64,000 bases of DNA from Pseudomonadales bacterium (GCA_022827425.1 JAJDSZ010000090.1:39297-103296); one strand, 5' to 3'; shown: positions 9,184-18,215, counted from the first letter of the stretch. Translations and numbers: made by a program. The notes: a model not told the origin generated them from the sequence alone.

Positions 9184-10398
9184 TCAATTCCAGAAGGGCC
9201 GGGCGAAAGCGGGCGAACCGGGGAAGATGCCGGCAAGCAGGCCTGAATCAGCATTGCCCGGACCGTCAGCGTTGCCGGGCTCGATCCCGTCCTCCCGCAG
9301 CTTGTGCATTACCTGGTCCGCCAGCACCGGCGCCAGGGCGAGCTTGACCGGCCAGGCAACAATGACGTCCTGCTCGGTGCAAAGGCTGGCATTGTCGGGC
9401 CTGCGGCCGCCGGGGCTTTCGGGTTCCGCCCGATTGATGTCAAGGCAGCGCCATTCCAACTCATCCAATCCCGCATCCGGCAGCAGTTCGGCGAGCATGG
9501 CCCTGGCCACATCGATTTGCCGGGCGTCGGTACGCTCAACACCGGTTTCGGCGAGGTCGCCGCCGAGATACCAGACCGGATTGTTATTCGTATCGCGATG
9601 CGAAGTGATGGTGAGCCGGGGAGTCGCGCCCAGGCCCGCGCCAAGCACATGGAGGAAGACCTCGGGCAGCGCGGCACGACTAATCGAAACCATTTTCAGC
9701 GGACGCAATTGGCAGCGGGGAGTGGTCAGCCCCGCCTTTGCGCTCAATGCCTGGTTGCCTTCGCCAGCGCAGAAGACATAGCGCCGGGCCTTGATTCGTA
9801 AAGGCCCTTCGGCGCCTTGCACCTGCAATTCCCGGTGGCCGCCAGTCCGCTCGAATGTCAAGGTATTTTCCGTGCCATCACTTCCCAAAGTAAATATGCG
9901 TCCGGCATGCCCCTGCGCCAGCGCTCGAATCAGGGAATGGGTGTCCACCACAAAATCCGGCAGGCGATACACCACGCCGCGACCTCGGAGAAATACGGGG
10001 ATTTCCATTTCCGCGGCCACTTCCGTCCCGCCGGCAACCGCCTTGCTGCCAAGAAAAGCCTTCATGCCGCCGCCAAGACCCTCGCCGGACCAGAGATAGA
10101 AGTGTGGGCTGGACAACTTGCATGCGGACAGGTCGATCTCGCCGCTGCCGGCGATACACTCGCGCCAGCGCGCAGGCATCTCGGCAATCGCTCGGGAGGC
10201 GCCGCTGAAAGCGCCGTGTAAGGCGTACTTCAGTCCGCCGTGAATAATGCCCTGGGCGTGGATCGACTGGCCGCCGCCAAGCGCCCCCCGCTCTAGCAGA
10301 ATGGTCCGGTATCCCGCCGCCGACAGCCGGTTCAGCAGCCATAGCCCAGCTGCGCCGCCGCCGAAAATGACAATGTCAGTTGAATAGCTGGGGGGCAT
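9184..10398 (-). CDS. FAD-dependent oxidoreductase (DAO / glycerol-3-phosphate dehydrogenase-like)
   Basis: 404-aa flavoprotein. The N-terminal Rossmann FAD-binding motif is GGGAAGLWLLNRL at about residues 13-25, followed by ERGALGGGQSIHAQGIIHGG, which resembles the second conserved stretch of DAO-family enzymes. The start at 10398 (MPPSYSTDIVIFGGG) is chosen because the FAD fold begins directly after it. It is followed at four bases by the aldo/keto reductase. The substrate is unknown; a role in LPS synthesis is not supported by any motif. Confidence 0.8.
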   Translation of the reverse strand: MPPSYSTDIVIFGGGAAGLWLLNRLSAAGYRTILLERGALGGGQSIHAQGIIHGGLKYALHGAFSGASRAIAEMPARWRECIAGSGEIDLSACKLSSPHFYLWSGEGLGGGMKAFLGSKAVAGGTEVAAEMEIPVFLRGRGVVYRLPDFVVDTHSLIRALAQGHAGRIFTLGSDGTENTLTFERTGGHRELQVQGAEGPLRIKARRYVFCAGEGNQALSAKAGLTTPRCQLRPLKMVSISRAALPEVFLHVLGAGLGATPRLTITSHRDTNNNPVWYLGGDLAETGVERTDARQIDVARAMLAELLPDAGLDELEWRCLDINRAEPESPGGRRPDNASLCTEQDVIVAWPVKLALAPVLADQVMHKLREDGIEPGNADGPGNADSGLLAGIFPGSPAFARPFWN

Positions 10399-10464
10399 CC
10401 GATAACGTTTCCCATATCGTGGCCGGGCCAGGAGCCTGCCCTGCAGGCTCCCGACGCAAGCATA

Positions 10465-10508
10465 CCCCAGAAGCCCGCGGCGCAGGCATTCGCGGTGGTT
10501 CCCTTCAT
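10465..10508 (+). repeat. Family D repeat, copy 1
   Basis: CCCCAGAAGC followed by GCGCAGGCATTCGCGGTGG and TTCCCTTCAT. The second copy at 19727-19763 contains the waaA start codon. Here the equivalent position reads ATC and no gene follows. Confidence 0.6.
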
Positions 10509-10610
10509 CAGCGATTCTCATTCTGCCCGGTACCAAAAACGCTCCGGTCGCTTTCCAACCTCAAAGCCATATCCGGCAGGGTTCGGCCCGCGAACGAAGC
10601 TTTGTTTCAC

Positions 10611-10683
10611 ACCTCCCGCCATTCCGCGCGAAGCGAAATGCCCGCACCTCCCGTCATTCTGCGCGAAGTCGCAGAATCTCATG
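10611..10683. repeat. Two family B palindromic repeats in tandem
   Basis: A short copy (CCATTCCGCGCGAAGCGAA) and a longer one (GTCATTCTGCGCGAAGTCGC, then AGAATCTC) lie side by side, each preceded by CACCTCCCG. Confidence 0.6.
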
Positions 10684-10939
10684 CAGGTGGCAGTCTGCCT
10701 GCCATCCCTTGCGCGATTCAATGCTGATAGGGACTGTGCTTTGAAGCCATTCATCGAAACCGGCCACGATCAGCGAGTTGGCGCCTTCCCTGTGGCTGGA
10801 TCCGATTCGTTGGCGGTTTATGCGGTCGTCTGTGGCAGCTCAGGATTGAATGATTGAAACCAATGTTCTAAAAATTCGAACAATTCTACCGATGCGAGCA
10901 AGTGTGCGAAAAAATCCGTAGTCCTGAAAAGGATTTCAC

Positions 10940-11107
10940 ATGTTGAATCTCAAGCTCTCGCATCTCCCAAGCTGGATACTGATTTCTCTTCGCCGTTCCG
11001 CCGCCTTCCTGCTGCTGTTTGTGCTGTTGCCGCTTCCCGTGGCCGCACACGCCCAGGACGGGTCGGGAGGGCAGGACAACCCGCCCGGGCAGCAACAGGT
11101 CTATTGA
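10940..11107 (+). CDS. 55-aa secreted-protein N-terminus, probably a truncated gene
   Basis: ATG preceded by AAAGGATTT. The product has a basic start, a hydrophobic core (FLLLFVLLPLPVAA) and an AHA|QD signal-peptidase I site, then only about 17 residues (rich in Gly, Gln, Pro) before TGA. A signal peptide followed by so short a tail suggests a gene whose body was lost. The sequence after the stop is AT-rich and unlike the upstream GC-rich DNA, so the boundary of the accessory island falls here. It could also be a genuine small secreted peptide. Confidence 0.5.
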   Translation: MLNLKLSHLPSWILISLRRSAAFLLLFVLLPLPVAAHAQDGSGGQDNPPGQQQVY

Positions 11108-11216
11108 TCAAAATTATATTGTAGCGGCCACTTCTTGTGTGGATGGCATCTACCGTATCCGACTGGCACTGTATATTGAAGGTTCTCTGGTTGGAAAATT
11201 TTTGCCTCATCCAGGC

Positions 11217-11225
11217 CTTTACGCT
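11217..11225 (+). repeat. Target-site duplication, left (CTTTACGCT)
   Basis: Nine bases CTTTACGCT, identical to 12275-12283, flank the IS256-family element. An 8-9 bp duplication is usual for this family. Confidence 0.85.
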
Positions 11226-12274
11226 GAGTTATAGTCAAATTTGGTGTATGGCAGGTTGTTCATGCGGCCTCTCTGCTGTTCTCATCGATCACTTCCTCGC
11301 CTCCCTGAACCCCACTCCCCCGATGACCTGGCCGAGCTGCCGGAAGCCGCGTAGTCGCTTCCAGGATTTCTCGGCGCTCATCACCATCTTGTAAATCATC
11401 GACAACATCGTCGTGCGCGTCACGCAGCCCTTGGCGCGGGAACTCCGGTGGCGGATCGTCGCGAACGCCGACTCGATCACATTGGTGGTGCGCAGATGCG
11501 TCCAGTGCCTGGCTGGAAAGTCGTAAAACGCGAGCAACGCATCGCGGTTCCGGCCCAAGCAGTCGGCCGCCTTCGGGTATTTGTCCCGGTACCTGGCCAG
11601 CCAGCGGTCGAACGCGCGCTCGGCTTCTTCCCGGGTCTCCGCCATCCAGACCTGCCGCGGGCCCTCCTTCGCCTTCGCCTGACTCGACTTCGGCAGATAG
11701 TTCAGCACGTTCACCGTCTTGTGCACCCAGCACCGCTGCCCGCGCGTCTCCGGATACACCTCCGAAAGCGACGACACCGCGCCGCGCATGTCCCCGGTCG
11801 AAATCCCCCGCGGGCACAGCCACGGAATCGCCGCGTCCAGACTGCCGGCGCGGCGCACGAACGGCGGCGCCAACCTGGAATGAAACGGCTCCACCCGGCC
11901 CGAACGGCTGCGCGACTTCGGCACCGAAACCTCCACCGCGCCGACCCCGGTCAATATCCGCCGCGCGGGCTGATGACCGTTGCGCACAACCCGCCGACGA
12001 CCATCGGACAGCAACTCCTCGTCAAAGGCCGACAGGTACTCCTCAAACTCCGCCTCGACCGCGACCCGAACCAGATCGTTGGCCTTTTGCCGAAGCAAGT
12101 CGGTCAGTGGATCGGAAATCGCTTCCGACGCCTCTGGCTTCTTCAGGGAAACTACATTATCTTTGCTCATGTGCGGTGTGCTCCTCTCTCTGATTGCTGG
12201 ATCTGCAAACCCAATTTCAGCAGAGAACCACCGCACGACTCAACTCACCCGTATACTAAATTCGACCATAGCTC
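11226..12274 (-). mobile_element. IS256-family insertion sequence with internally deleted transposase
   Basis: 1,049-bp element. Its ends are imperfect inverted repeats: GAGTTATAGTCAAATTTG from 11226 and, on the other strand from 12274, GAGCTATGGTCGAATTTAG; 19 of the first 25 positions match. It is bounded by a perfect 9-bp duplication. It sits in AT-rich DNA between a truncated secreted ORF and an unrecognised gene. Because its transposase lacks two catalytic residues it must have been mobilised before the deletion or by another copy. Confidence 0.85.
11289..12170 (-). pseudogene. IS256-family transposase with in-frame loss of the catalytic middle
   Basis: 293 aa, against about 400 aa for the family. 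The N-terminal half is normal through RGISTGDM (about residues 121-128) and the C-terminal half resumes at SEVYPETRGQRCWVHKT. The region between, which in full-length relatives holds the first two catalytic aspartates (in DGVYL and GDGA contexts), is missing, while the glutamate in TTNVIESAFAT is kept. The frame is preserved across the junction. The start at 12170 (MSKDNVVSLKK) is chosen because upstream codons in the open frame are not transposase-like. Confidence 0.85.
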
Positions 12275-12283
12275 CTTTACGCT
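12275..12283 (+). repeat. Target-site duplication, right (CTTTACGCT)
   Basis: Right copy of the 9-bp duplication generated by the IS256-family element; identical to 11217-11225. Confidence 0.85.
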
Positions 12284-12336
12284 TCTACATTCACGGATCT
12301 TTCTTGCTGACTCCAGTCCACAATGTTCAAGCCGTC

Positions 12337-13296
12337 ATGCGCCATTTTGAGCGCATGGCACCATTTCGATCACATAGCGTTATCTCTCTTGTTCCCGAAG
12401 GATTCCAGAGATATGTGAGAATCTTTCATCCCGCGTCGCGCAATGATTCAAACCATTGTACAACACTTCGTTGGGCCGACATGGCACACTATACTGGGGC
12501 GAAGCCCCATGCGTTGATGCAATGGAACAATATCTCTGCCCCTAGAATGAATGGAAGTTCAATTTCGCCTCCTAATGAGGGCACGATACCTCCGGCTGTT
12601 AGCCAACCTTTGCGCGACCTTCTATTTCGCCATTCCCAGAGCAACAATTGCTGGCTAGGTGTCTGGCCAGGGTTTGGGGGCAATTACCGGAAATACGTTC
12701 CCGACACGGCTATCATTGACACCAAATATCGAGAGTGGAAAATTTTTCGCGCATCATTGTCGGATATCGATTTAGCATTTTTTGAAGGTTGGGATCAGAC
12801 AGCAAATCTTGTTTGGTGCGAGTATTTTGATTGGTGGATAACGACGGATATCGATTTGAATACCACTTATATGGGATGTGATGAGCAATTGTTCCATGCA
12901 ATATTGGGTTCTCAAGTTCTGGAAGCTTGGTCGGTAGCACCAGACGACGACATCAGTAAATTTTCTGACACGATAAACCCCATTGATGATCGAGATGTCG
13001 ATTCCACTCCACAGATTCCGGAGCATATTAAGGAAAAACATCAACTCTTATCTCGTAAAGATTGGCAATTGAATCGGCCACTCACAACTTCATCTAAACA
13101 TTCGTCGGAAGAAGTTGTAAGCTACTACTCCGCTTCGCGAAAACCGATCAAACAAAAGTGGTTGCTGGATGTCGTGAAGAACATAACAGATATGAAGAAA
13201 GCTAGCGGCAGCAGATATCCGAAATGGGTTGGCTGGATAATTTTAGTCGCTATTGGCATGGGAGTATCGCTGTATTTCATTTCAATATGGGCCTAG
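12337..13296 (+). CDS. Unrecognised AT-rich protein with VPEGF...RIFHP motif and C-terminal membrane anchor
   Basis: 319 aa in DNA clearly richer in A+T than the neighbours. The pattern LVPEGFQRYVRIFHPA, then LRWADMA, NCWLGVWPGFGG, and a Trp-rich acidic segment (DWWITTDIDLNTTYMG) recalls a family of uncharacterised bacterial proteins, many from actinobacteria; no function is known to me. A single hydrophobic helix ends the protein (GWIILVAIGMGVSLYFI). Starts at 12337 or 12355 are both possible and neither has a strong Shine-Dalgarno sequence. An IS lies just upstream, so its native promoter may be separated from it. Its TAG stop lies in the CTAG target of the next insertion. Confidence 0.6.
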   Translation: MRHFERMAPFRSHSVISLVPEGFQRYVRIFHPASRNDSNHCTTLRWADMAHYTGAKPHALMQWNNISAPRMNGSSISPPNEGTIPPAVSQPLRDLLFRHSQSNNCWLGVWPGFGGNYRKYVPDTAIIDTKYREWKIFRASLSDIDLAFFEGWDQTANLVWCEYFDWWITTDIDLNTTYMGCDEQLFHAILGSQVLEAWSVAPDDDISKFSDTINPIDDRDVDSTPQIPEHIKEKHQLLSRKDWQLNRPLTTSSKHSSEEVVSYYSASRKPIKQKWLLDVVKNITDMKKASGSRYPKWVGWIILVAIGMGVSLYFISIWA

Positions 13297-13926
13297 CAGA
13301 CTGCTAAAAAACCCGTCTTTAGCGCCCATTCTGTTAAGATTGAGTCCAGTTGCCCGTTGTTTTCTGGAAACTGGCATGCGAGGCGCGGACACGCAAACCA
13401 AGCAATTGTTCAGCTATGTGAATCTGGAAGACCGGATACCGGCACAGCATCCGTTACGCGCCATCCGGACGTTGTCTGACGACACGCTGAAGGCGCTTTC
13501 GGAAGATTTCGACAAGCTGTATTCCCGGGAAGGCCTCCCCGGCATCGCGCCGGAGAAGTTGGCGGAGAGCGCGGATTACCAGGCAAGCCAGGTGGTGCGC
13601 AAGCGCGTGGAGGAAATCTTCGGCTGGATGAAGACGATTGGGGTCATGGCGAAGACGCGGCACCGCGGGTTGGCGAAGGTTGACTGGCAATTCACGCTGG
13701 CGCTGGCGGCCTACAATCTGACCCGGATGCCGAAACTGCTGGCGGATTCGACGTGATGGGGATGAGATGGGGGCAGTTTATGGCATTTTGGTGCCGGCAA
13801 ATGACGCGATGGCTACCGTCGGGAGTGAATTTGAGGTTATCAATCCTGAGCGGATAGTGTCCAGAGTCTGAATTTTCTTGAAAAAGCGGGAAGTTAAGCT
13901 ACGAAACATGGTCTTTCCGCAGCCTG
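13297..13926 (+). mobile_element. IS5/IS1182-like element remnant flanked by CTAG
   Basis: The left end reads CAGACTGCTAAAAAACCC and the right end, on the other strand, CAGGCTGCGGAAAGACC, forming short imperfect inverted repeats. CTAG occurs at 13293-13296 and again at 13927-13930, fitting a 4-bp target duplication. Inside is a transposase with its middle deleted, so the 630-bp element is non-autonomous. The last 170 bases before the right end carry no gene. Confidence 0.65.
13376..13756 (+). pseudogene. IS5/IS1182-like transposase, N- and C-terminal parts fused in frame
   Basis: 126 codons. The N-terminal part (MRGADTQTKQLFSYVN, then IPAQHPLRAIRTL and GLPGIAPEKL) matches the start of transposases of about 400 aa; it then jumps to YQASQVVRKRVEEIFGWMKT and RHRGLAKVDWQFTLALAAYN, their C-terminal end. 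Some 250-300 residues holding most of the DDE domain are absent, yet the frame is intact. Confidence 0.8.
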
Positions 13927-14125
13927 CTAGAATTTAACTGGACAGTAATGGAATCAATTATTAAGACATCATATGCATGGGAAAAAATCTGAATAGCAAA
14001 AAACACAATATTCCCATGAAAGTCAATCACTTGATTCGCCAATCCACTGTAAATCAGGGGGAACTTCCGGCAGCGAAACCACATGTGGATCATAATCTCC
14101 TCTCACTTCAACTCGTGTCGATAGT
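13757..14125. other. AT-rich intergenic DNA, right end of IS remnant and beyond
   Basis: Bases to 13926 belong to the IS remnant. From 13931 the sequence is AT-rich without a supported gene; a 64-codon frame on the minus strand (13899-14093) spans the IS end and is not convincing. Confidence 0.5.
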
Positions 14126-14949
14126 TCACGTCAAATACTCCGCCCAGTCATCCATCAATTCCCGCCGCCGCTCGAAAAGGTCGGATCTGAAATACGCTCC
14201 TTCGACACCGCCCACCGTATGCGCGAGCGCGGCCTCGGCAAGCTCCCGCGGCTTGCCGGTATCCGCGCACCAGTCCCGGAACGTGGAGCGGAAGCCATGC
14301 ACGGTGGCCTGGCCGGCAACGCCTGTGGCACTTCCGAAACCTCCCCATACGGAAGCGCCTTGACGGAGGCCATGCGGGGCAGGGCGCCGTTGATGGAGTC
14401 GCCCGCCACATTGGTATCCACAAAACCATGGGCCTGGCACCAGTCCAGCGTGGCGCGGATATAGCGGCGCACCCTTCTGGCGGTTTCCTGTTTCCTGCCC
14501 CAAATCGGCGTCAGGACAGCCAGAACGTCCTCGCGGTCAATCTGGTTCACGGGCAGGTCCCCTAGCCGTTTCATCGCGTGGCGCTCCAGTTGCTGCAGCC
14601 AGTTGGCGGCGACCTTCTCGTTGCGCCAGCGGGGGCGCAGGGATTCCCAGGTGTTTTGGGCCGCTTCGCGGAACCGGGGCGCATTCGCCCGCCGCTTTTC
14701 GGCCAGCGGGTCTCCGCCGCGGCGGGCCATGCGCCGGTTTTCCAGCGCGGCCTCGCGGGCCTCGGCGAGCGTCACATAACTCACGCCGCCCAGGCCGATG
14801 CTGCGGCGTCTGCCGTGTACGGTGAGCCGCTGAACCCACTGCTTCGAGCCGCCCGGCGCCACCCGCAGGAACAAGGTGTTGCCGTCGCCATAAAACCCGG
14901 GTTCGGTGATCGCACGGACCAGTTTCAGTGTCAATTTGCCTTGTACCAC
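14126..14949 (-). pseudogene. Tyrosine-recombinase integrase, frameshifted and internally deleted
   Basis: The first about 210 codons from 14949 encode a prophage/ICE-type integrase: an Arm-binding domain (FYGDGNTLFLRVAPGGSKQWV; GLGGVSYVTLAEARE) and the core-binding domain ending near LPRMASVKALPYGEV. The frame then breaks. The C-terminal catalytic end continues in another frame: VHGFRSTFRDWCADT, AEAALAHTVGGVEGAYFRSD, with the HGFR arginine, the second His and the nucleophilic Tyr. The central part with the first catalytic Arg is gone. No att site can be identified with confidence. Confidence 0.85.
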
Positions 14950-15308
14950 GTTTTTTGTATCCTGTTTTGTGCAACGTATGGAAACGAAATCTAGCGTATT
15001 CCCGCGCGGGAATCAACAGGAAAAGTCCCTATAAAGTATTGTTATATATCGTATTTATGGCAGTTTGTGGCGGGGTGTGCGCGGGCCGGTCTGGTGCCCA
15101 GGGTGGAACCTTAATCTGGTTGGCTTGCTGTTTTCGGACAGGGAACTCGCCCAGGGGTTCGTTGCGCCCCGGATCAAGCCTGGTCGAGGTAAAGCGGAAT
15201 GACCGTCCGAGCGCGCATCTGATAATTCTCACAATCCGCCACGCGCCTTGACAGTGTGCAATACCACTATATACTTGCATTGAATTTCCAAAGAACCATT
15301 GAAAATCC
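14950..15308. other. Intergenic region upstream of toxin-antitoxin pair
   Basis: Between the integrase remnant and vapB. It contains a palindrome TTCCCGCGCGGGAA near 15000 and an AT-rich stretch. At its right end is the promoter for the toxin-antitoxin operon (15248-15275). No gene seen. Confidence 0.55.
15248..15275 (+). promoter_or_regulatory. Sigma-70 promoter of the vapBC-like operon
   Basis: TTGACA at 15248-15253, a 16-base spacer, TATACT at 15270-15275, with the antitoxin ATG about 33 bases further on. It is one of the best consensus matches in the window. Autoregulation by the antitoxin would be usual for this type of operon. Confidence 0.7.
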
Positions 15309-15575
15309 ATGAAAGAATTTGTGGCCAGCATTACGCAGGGAAGTCAGGTCACTCTTCCCGCCGGGGTTCGCAAGGCATTGGGCGTAAAAGCGAGGGACAA
15401 GGTAGCCTTCACTGTTGCGGAAGATGGCGTTCGCCTGAAGCCCGTGCGATTCAGCCTGGAATCGGCCTACGGGTCCGTAACGCCTGTCGGGACGCCTGAA
15501 GATTTCGAGGCGATTTCCCGTGCGGTCAAGGACGCCCGGGCGGAAGAGACCGCCAGGAAACTGGGCGGCGAATGA
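15309..15575 (+). CDS. AbrB/SpoVT-type antitoxin
   Basis: 88-aa DNA-binding antitoxin. The swapped-hairpin AbrB/MazE domain is seen at about residues 3-48 (ASITQGSQVTLPAGVRKALGV, then DKVAFTVAEDGVRLKP). The acidic/Ala-rich C-terminus (DFEAISRAVKDARAEETARKL) is the usual toxin-neutralising part. Its ATGA stop/start overlap with the PIN toxin gene is typical of type II toxin-antitoxin operons. Confidence 0.88.
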   Translation: MKEFVASITQGSQVTLPAGVRKALGVKARDKVAFTVAEDGVRLKPVRFSLESAYGSVTPVGTPEDFEAISRAVKDARAEETARKLGGE

Positions 15576-15985
15576 AGTTTCTGGATACGAATGTCATTCT
15601 GCGCTACCTGACCCGGGATGACGAAAAGAAGGCGAAAGCCTGCTATCGGTTGTTTCAGGCGGCCAAGCGGGGCGAGGAGACGCTCGTCACATGTGAGGCC
15701 GTGGTGGCGGAGGTGGTCTATGTGCTGTCTTCCACGCGTTCGCCCTACCAGCTCAGCCATGCCGAGGTGCGGGACCGGCTGGTGCCTATCCTGTCCCTGC
15801 GTGGTCTCAGGATTTCACAAAAGCGACTCTATCTGCGCGCCCTGGATTTGTTCGCGGCCTCCCCTTTTCTGGATTTCGAGGACGCGCTGTCCGTGGCGCA
15901 TATGCGGCAAATGAATATCCCCGAAATTGTCAGCTACGACAGGGATTTTGACCGCGTTCCCGCGGTGCAAAGGATCGAGCCGTAA
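15572..15985 (+). CDS. PIN-domain toxin (VapC-like RNase)
   Basis: 137-aa PIN-domain ribonuclease. Acidic metal ligands are visible: Asp in FLDTNVILRYL (residues 3-13), Glu in TCEAVVAEVVYVL, and Asp/Glu in FLDFEDALSVAHM, followed by IVSYDRDFD. The set is complete, so it is probably active, unlike most neighbours in this island. It overlaps the antitoxin gene by four bases. Confidence 0.88.
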   Translation: MKFLDTNVILRYLTRDDEKKAKACYRLFQAAKRGEETLVTCEAVVAEVVYVLSSTRSPYQLSHAEVRDRLVPILSLRGLRISQKRLYLRALDLFAASPFLDFEDALSVAHMRQMNIPEIVSYDRDFDRVPAVQRIEP

Positions 15986-16009
15986 AAAGGCGGCATTCCG
16001 GCAATTCCG

Positions 16010-16963
16010 CTACATCCCCATGTCAATCCGCTCGCCCCAGGGTTCCCGGTAGTCGTCCGGCGGCGGTTCGTCCCAATTGAGCCAGACTGTGGGGAAGCCC
16101 GGCTCATGTTCGGGATAGCGCGAGCAGCACATGTCGGTGAAGTACAGGCAGAGGCCGGGCTGGATGCCCTGCTCTTCGAGCCATTCGAATCCGGGCCGGA
16201 AATCCGTGCCGCCCCTTCCGTGGATTTCGACGCTATCGGGCAGGTCGAACGCGCTGTCGACGAACCGGCGGTTGGGCGCGCCACCGCCATTCCTGGCGGC
16301 ATTGTCATCGCCAGCGTCACCGCCATCGGTTCCGGTCTCCTGACTGTCCGAATCTCCCTCATCACCTCCGTCCGGCGACTGTGCGGAGTTGCCGGAATCC
16401 TCTCTCTCCCCTTCTTCCAATGAATCATCGGATGGGTCCGGGGAAGTCCCGGCACCTCCCCCGGCGGGACAGCCACTTTCCCTGTTCCCCGGAGACTCAT
16501 TGTCATTTCCGGGCGGCTCTTGCTGTTCCTCATCCCCGAGCCGGCCATAGGCTTCCTCCACACTCAATCCCTCCCAGGCCACCGCATCGTCCGGCAAGGC
16601 AAACCCCGCATCGCGCAGCAGGTGGTGCGTCACGTTCTGGGAGGCCCGCTGCCAGCGCTCGGGATCCCGTCCATCCCGCCGCGCCTGTTCGATCTGTTCG
16701 TCATAGTTGGCGACGGGCAGCAGGCGGAACCCCTGGTCGTCCCAGGGCAGGGTCTGCTCGTAATAGGTGGTTCTGGCCTTGCTCGCGGTGGCGGTCAGGG
16801 CCGCGAAAGCGCTTTTGGGCAGCAGGCGCTTGTTGTAGCGGCCCGCGCCGGCGCTGGCCTCGTGGTGGGCGGCAACGTGATTGCTCGCCCGGCGGTCATG
16901 CAGCCGGCCCGACCAGGCGGAAATGCGCAGGCTGACCAGCATGGCGTCGGTGGAAAGGTCCAT
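16010..16963 (-). pseudogene. DUF3150/DUF2201-like protein with truncated VWA domain
   Basis: 317-aa frame starting with GGAGGACAACCG before ATG. N-terminal part: MDLSTDAMLVSLRISAWSGR and TYYEQTLPWDDQGFRLLPVANY, like DUF3150 proteins encoded beside MoxR ATPases. Middle: ASQNVTHHLLRDAGFALP and a low-complexity acidic linker, like the N-terminal part of DUF2201 proteins. C-terminal part: IHGRGGTDFRPGFEWLEEQ and TDMCCSRYPEHEPGFPTVWL, the end of a VWA-like domain. The MIDAS motif (DxSxS) expected before it is missing, so two genes appear to have been fused by in-frame deletion. Confidence 0.6.
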
Positions 16964-17817
16964 CGGTTGTCCTCCAGTGGGGGTAACGGGAATGGTTCCC
17001 GGCGCACGCAGGCGCCGACCAGAAACTCGCCGACCTCGCGGCGCAATCGTCCGGCGTAGGTGGCGATGGCGTCGAAATTGACATCGCCGGCCATGCGGTA
17101 GAGCGAGCCGCACAGGGCGATCAAGGCGCTGGCGTTTTCGGGTATGGGGGCGTTGCCGGGATCGTCCAGCACCGCGCGGGGATGGGGCAGTTCGCGCCAG
17201 ACCCGCAAAAAGGCGGAAAACTCCACCGCCGCGGCCTCCCCCACGGCGCCGCGCAGCAGGGCGCGCTCACCGTTCGCGCCCAGTCCCCGGCGCCGTTTGA
17301 CGATATGGCTGGCGAACTCCCAGGTGCGGGGGCATGCGAACGCCTTTTCGCCGGATTGCGGGTCGAAATTGTGCAGCAGCTCCGGTCGGAACTGGATGAA
17401 GAATAGCACTTCCGGCGCGATGCCGTTGGCCGCGCCCCAGGCGCACCAGTCGGCAACATCCACGCGGATCTCCAGATGCACGAACCGCGAAGCCAGCGGG
17501 GTGGGCATGCGGTGCGCGACGCCCCGGTCGCCTTCGCGGTTGCCGCAGGCGATCAGGGAGGCTCCTTCCGGCAGTTCGTATTCGCCGACCTTGCGGTCCA
17601 GCACCAGCTGGTACAGCGCGGCCTGGACCATGGGAACCGCCGAGGGAAGCTCTTCAAGATTGATGAGCCACCGGCCGGGGTCGTCCGATGGCGGCAGGAA
17701 GGACGGCGGCGCCCAGACGATGCAGGGCTGGCGCGCCTCGACCAGCAGTTTGAGCGTTTCCGCCAACTCGCCCGGGCGCAGGGTATAGTCGGCGGAGAGG
17801 GTTTGGGAATCGGTCAT
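16795..17817 (-). pseudogene. MoxR-like AAA+ ATPase lacking its Walker A motif
   Basis: 340 aa from ATG at 17817 (MTDSQTLSADYTLRPG). The expected WGPPGxGKS nucleotide-binding loop is absent: ARQPCIVWAPPSFLPPSDDPG joins the strand before the P-loop directly to the pre-Walker-B segment. After that it is normal: AALYQLVLDRKVGEYELP, ACGNREGDRGVAHRMPTPLASRF, and HNFDPQSGEKAFACPRTWEF. Walker B reads INLEELPSA. The frame is intact across the deletion. It overlaps the downstream gene by 169 bases, longer than usual for such pairs. It cannot bind ATP in the normal way. Confidence 0.75.
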
Positions 17818-17973
17818 GTGTAGGTTCAGATACATGTGAGACTGAATCGGCGATCCGGTGACGGTTGATTCAGTCCAGGGACGAAAGCCTGACGCGCTCC
17901 GGCACGCTCGCGCGTGCCGGGGCGCCGGTTCGGGGTAGCCTTGTTGTTTTTGACGCAATAAGGAGACCGAACC

Positions 17974-18215
17974 ATGCGGATCAAGTCTCCGCGCGTAAAA
18001 TCCCACCACGGCTTCAAGGTGAATGACACACTGCCGGCGGAGGCGCGCGAGCGCCTGCGCCGGCTCGAACTCTTCCAGACATTGCGCGGGGAAGGCTGCT
18101 CCGAAACCACCGCCCTGGAAGCCGTCGGCTGGTCGCGCGCCACGCTCCACCGCTGGCGCAAGCGATACCGGGCCGACGGCCCGTCCGGCCTGTGCGCGAA
18201 AAGCCGCCGGCTCCG
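17974..18215 (+). pseudogene. Helix-turn-helix N-terminus of an IS481-like transposase
   Basis: About 80 codons of a transposase/integrase HTH domain: LPAEARERLRRLELFQTLRG, CSETTALEAVGWSRATLHRW and RYRADGPSGL. The homology ends near AKSRRLR and the frame continues only as low-complexity Arg-rich sequence to 18444. The downstream half with the DDE domain is absent and a different coding sequence in another frame begins at about 18210, so this is a deletion junction. Confidence 0.7.

Larger units (their letters stand above)
10399..10939. other. 540-bp repeat-rich intergenic region
   Basis: No convincing gene. It contains a family A palindrome at 10431-10451, a family D repeat at 10465-10508 that is nearly identical to the region around the waaA start, and two family B repeats at 10611-10683. 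Near the right end an inverted pair GTTC...GAAC (within GTTCTAAAAATTCGAAC) lies upstream of the small secreted ORF and could be an operator. From about 10.85 kb the sequence turns AT-rich, which marks the left edge of the accessory island. Confidence 0.6.

Noticed and set aside
13899..14093. 64-codon minus-strand ORF
   Set aside because: It spans the IS remnant end and unrelated DNA and has no ribosome binding site or recognisable motif.
14126..15308. Functional integrative element with att sites
   Set aside because: The integrase is broken and no matching direct repeats were found at the island edges; the nearest tRNA is at 61 kb.
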